Made by a program: the position numbers and the translations under genes. The notes beneath the pieces are model-generated. The model was not told where the DNA came from and ran no database searches. It saw only the letters and a program-made list of their open reading frames with translations. Shown here in pieces: positions 62,850 through 64,000 of a stretch of 64,000 nt of DNA. How positions within the stretch are numbered: position 1 is the first letter of the stretch; each line of letters opens with the position of its first letter. Origin of the DNA: Candidatus Omnitrophota bacterium (GTDB lineage Bacteria > CAIJMQ01); contig JAHJCU010000003.1 in assembly GCA_018812925.1 (NCBI GenBank), positions 170,436-234,435 of the forward strand, given 5' to 3'.

Positions 62850-63291
62850 CAATGAGAACAACAGTCCAGTCTATTTCCAACGCAGAAGAACAGACAGTTT
62901 AAAATTAAAGTCAAATTTGGAATTAACTCCTCTTGTAAATGTTGTCTTCCTTCTATTGTTGTTTCTTATAGTTTCTTCTACATTTATTCAAAGGCCGGGC
63001 GTAAAAATTGAGTTGCCCACATCTTCTTCAATATGGGGAGAAGAAAGGGAAAGCATATATGTGAGTTTGACTTACGATGATATACTTTTTTTAAACGAAA
63101 AAAGAATAAACTGGGATAAATTCCCAGAAAGCTTGAATGAAATAGTCCTAAAACTACAAAACCCGCTTTTGATAATAAATGCCGATGAAAAAAGTATGCA
63201 TGGAAAAGTTATAAAAATAATGGACGTTGCAAAAGAAACGGGTATTGAAAATATAGTTATTGCGACACAACCGCCGGAATGGAAAAAATAG
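62839..63291 (+). CDS. ExbD/TolR family protein
   Basis: A 150-aa inner-membrane protein with one membrane helix near residue 30-52 containing the proton-relay aspartate position: LELTPLVNVVFLLLLFLIVSS. In this sequence the usual aspartate (PLVDVVF) is replaced by asparagine (PLVNVVF), which is unusual. The periplasmic domain follows (residues 60-150). It overlaps the TolQ-like gene by 11 nt. The TAG stop shares its A with the first base of the next heptad repeat. Confidence 0.88.
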   Translation: MRFSNENNSPVYFQRRRTDSLKLKSNLELTPLVNVVFLLLLFLIVSSTFIQRPGVKIELPTSSSIWGEERESIYVSLTYDDILFLNEKRINWDKFPESLNEIVLKLQNPLLIINADEKSMHGKVIKIMDVAKETGIENIVIATQPPEWKK

Positions 63292-63357
63292 ACTAAAGAC
63301 CACAGACTATAGACCTTTTAAAATTTTGGGTCTTCGGTCTTTAGTCTTTGGTCTGAA
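63290..63357. repeat. AGACNNN heptad quasi-palindrome starting inside a stop codon
   Basis: Left arm AGACTAA, AGACCAC, AGACTAT, AGACCTT (63290-63317), AT loop, right arm GTCTTCG, GTCTTTA, GTCTTTG, GTCTGAA (63330-63357). The first base lies in the TAG stop codon of the TolR-like gene (63289-63291). Near-identical in its ends to the element at 55518-55600. It separates tolR from tyrA. Confidence 0.88.
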
Positions 63358-63368
63358 AAGAGGATATC

Positions 63369-64000
63369 TTGTTTAATAAAATAGCAATTATAGGTGTTGG
63401 TTTAATTGGCGGGTCAATAGGCTTGGCAGCCAAAAAGAAAAAATTAACCAGCAAAGTTATAGGCATAGGAAGAAGTGAACTTTCTTTAAAAAAAGCGTTA
63501 AAGAAAAAAGCTGTAGATGAAATATCCTTAGATAAATCAAAAGTTAAAGATGCGGATTTAGTTATTATCGCTACACCTGTCGGGAAAATAGTCTCACTTG
63601 TTAAAGAATTAATACCTTATTTAAAAAAAGGAACAATTATTACCGATGTTGGTAGCACCAAACGAGAAATTATGGATGATATTCATAAATTTCTTCCCCA
63701 AGGCATAAGTTTTATGGGCGGACATCCATTGGCAGGAAGTGAAAAAAACGGTGTGGAATTTGCAGACTCAAACCTTTTTGAAAAATCCATATGTTTTTTA
63801 ATTCCTTACAATAATCAAAATGCAACAAAATCTTTTAAGAAACTAAAAAGTTTTTGGAAGAAATTGGGAGCCAATACGATTATAATTTCAGCGGAAGAAC
63901 ACGATTTTTTAATGGCAGGTATATCTCATCTTCCGCATATTATAGCTGTTGCTTTGGTAAATTCTATGTCTGGTGTGAAATGGAGGAAAAAGGATATAAC
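63369..64000 (+). CDS. tyrA: Prephenate dehydrogenase, cut by the window end
   Basis: The first 210 codons of TyrA are present and run off the window end. TTG is the likely start, with AGAGG upstream. The NAD-binding motif is IGVGLIGGSIGLA, followed by IATPVGKIVS, TDVGSTKREI, the prephenate-binding GGHPLAGSEKNGVEFA and HDFLMAGISHLPH. It oxidatively decarboxylates prephenate to 4-hydroxyphenylpyruvate for tyrosine. Together with the ADH synthase/AroB' pair it indicates a complete aromatic amino-acid pathway in the genome. Confidence 0.93.
   Translation, partial: MFNKIAIIGVGLIGGSIGLAAKKKKLTSKVIGIGRSELSLKKALKKKAVDEISLDKSKVKDADLVIIATPVGKIVSLVKELIPYLKKGTIITDVGSTKREIMDDIHKFLPQGISFMGGHPLAGSEKNGVEFADSNLFEKSICFLIPYNNQNATKSFKKLKSFWKKLGANTIIISAEEHDFLMAGISHLPHIIAVALVNSMSGVKWRKKDI

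Overview
The window comes from an AT-rich, Gram-negative bacterium. It carries lipid A and KDO genes (lpxB, kdsA, kdsD), an O-antigen/exopolysaccharide locus, a PpiD/SurA-like periplasmic chaperone and a TolQ/TolR-type pair. The early shikimate steps are of the archaeal type (ADH synthase plus 3-dehydroquinate synthase II), many promoters sit directly on start codons, and short-period palindromic repeats are common. This looks like a genome from an uncultured lineage (Omnitrophota/Desantisbacteria-like groups are my guess); the sequence alone does not fix the phylum.

Region 1 (about 0.7-41.2 kb) is a surface-polysaccharide cluster read almost entirely on the minus strand. In transcription order it starts with a UDP-sugar dehydrogenase, a PLP aminotransferase and a two-gene unknown module (DUF5674 plus a 118-aa helical protein). 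Gmd, an Fcl/ColC-like reductase, RfbF and RfbG with an SDR then make GDP- and CDP-deoxysugars. Methyltransferases and glycosyltransferases follow, with a ColD-like dehydrase whose catalytic lysine is replaced by histidine, a GT10 transferase, a Wzx flippase and a Wzy/WaaL-type protein. Next comes a carbamoyltransferase island (NodU-like carbamoyltransferase, Trm112-type methyltransferase, SxtJ, DUF5989, B12-radical SAM and the only plus-strand gene, an SGNH hydrolase). More glycosyltransferases and a GT-C-like protein follow. The cluster ends with a probable UDP-L-QuiNAc set (dehydratase/epimerase, reductase, 2-epimerase) and an initiating set (4-reductase-like SDR, PglC-like phosphoglycosyltransferase, FlaA1/WbpM dehydratase) that fits D-QuiNAc-P-P-undecaprenol. 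The stretch from about 25 to 32.6 kb looks richer in GC than its surroundings, which suggests separate acquisition.

Region 2 (41.3-64 kb) is housekeeping: aroA'-aroB', lpxB, a small four-helix-bundle gene inside inverted repeats, a DUF374 acyltransferase, queH, hisC, priA, rarA, 5-FCL, rnpB (RNase P RNA, minus strand), an RNase H, a C4 zinc-ribbon coiled-coil protein, kdsA-kdsD, tRNA-Val(CAC), a CAU tRNA, rpoD, dnaG, an SDR, two small membrane proteins, a SurA/PpiD-like PPIase, tolQ/tolR and a truncated tyrA.

The most unusual signal is a set of intergenic quasi-palindromes built from degenerate 7-nt units in strict register. There are several unrelated sequence families (GTAATNN, CAGANNN, AGACNNN, NNTAAGT, CAAAATN), all with the layout left array, short loop, inverse array. 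Some begin at or in a stop codon or run into coding ends. A related 10-nt-unit family forms inverted arrays on both sides of an S23/Avd-like four-helix-bundle gene (44379-44850), and a solo array precedes tolQ. A second genome-style signal is that the best promoters (hisC, rpoD, surA-like, rarA, priA, lpxB, SGNH) place the -10 box only 6-9 nt before the start codon, which implies leaderless mRNAs.
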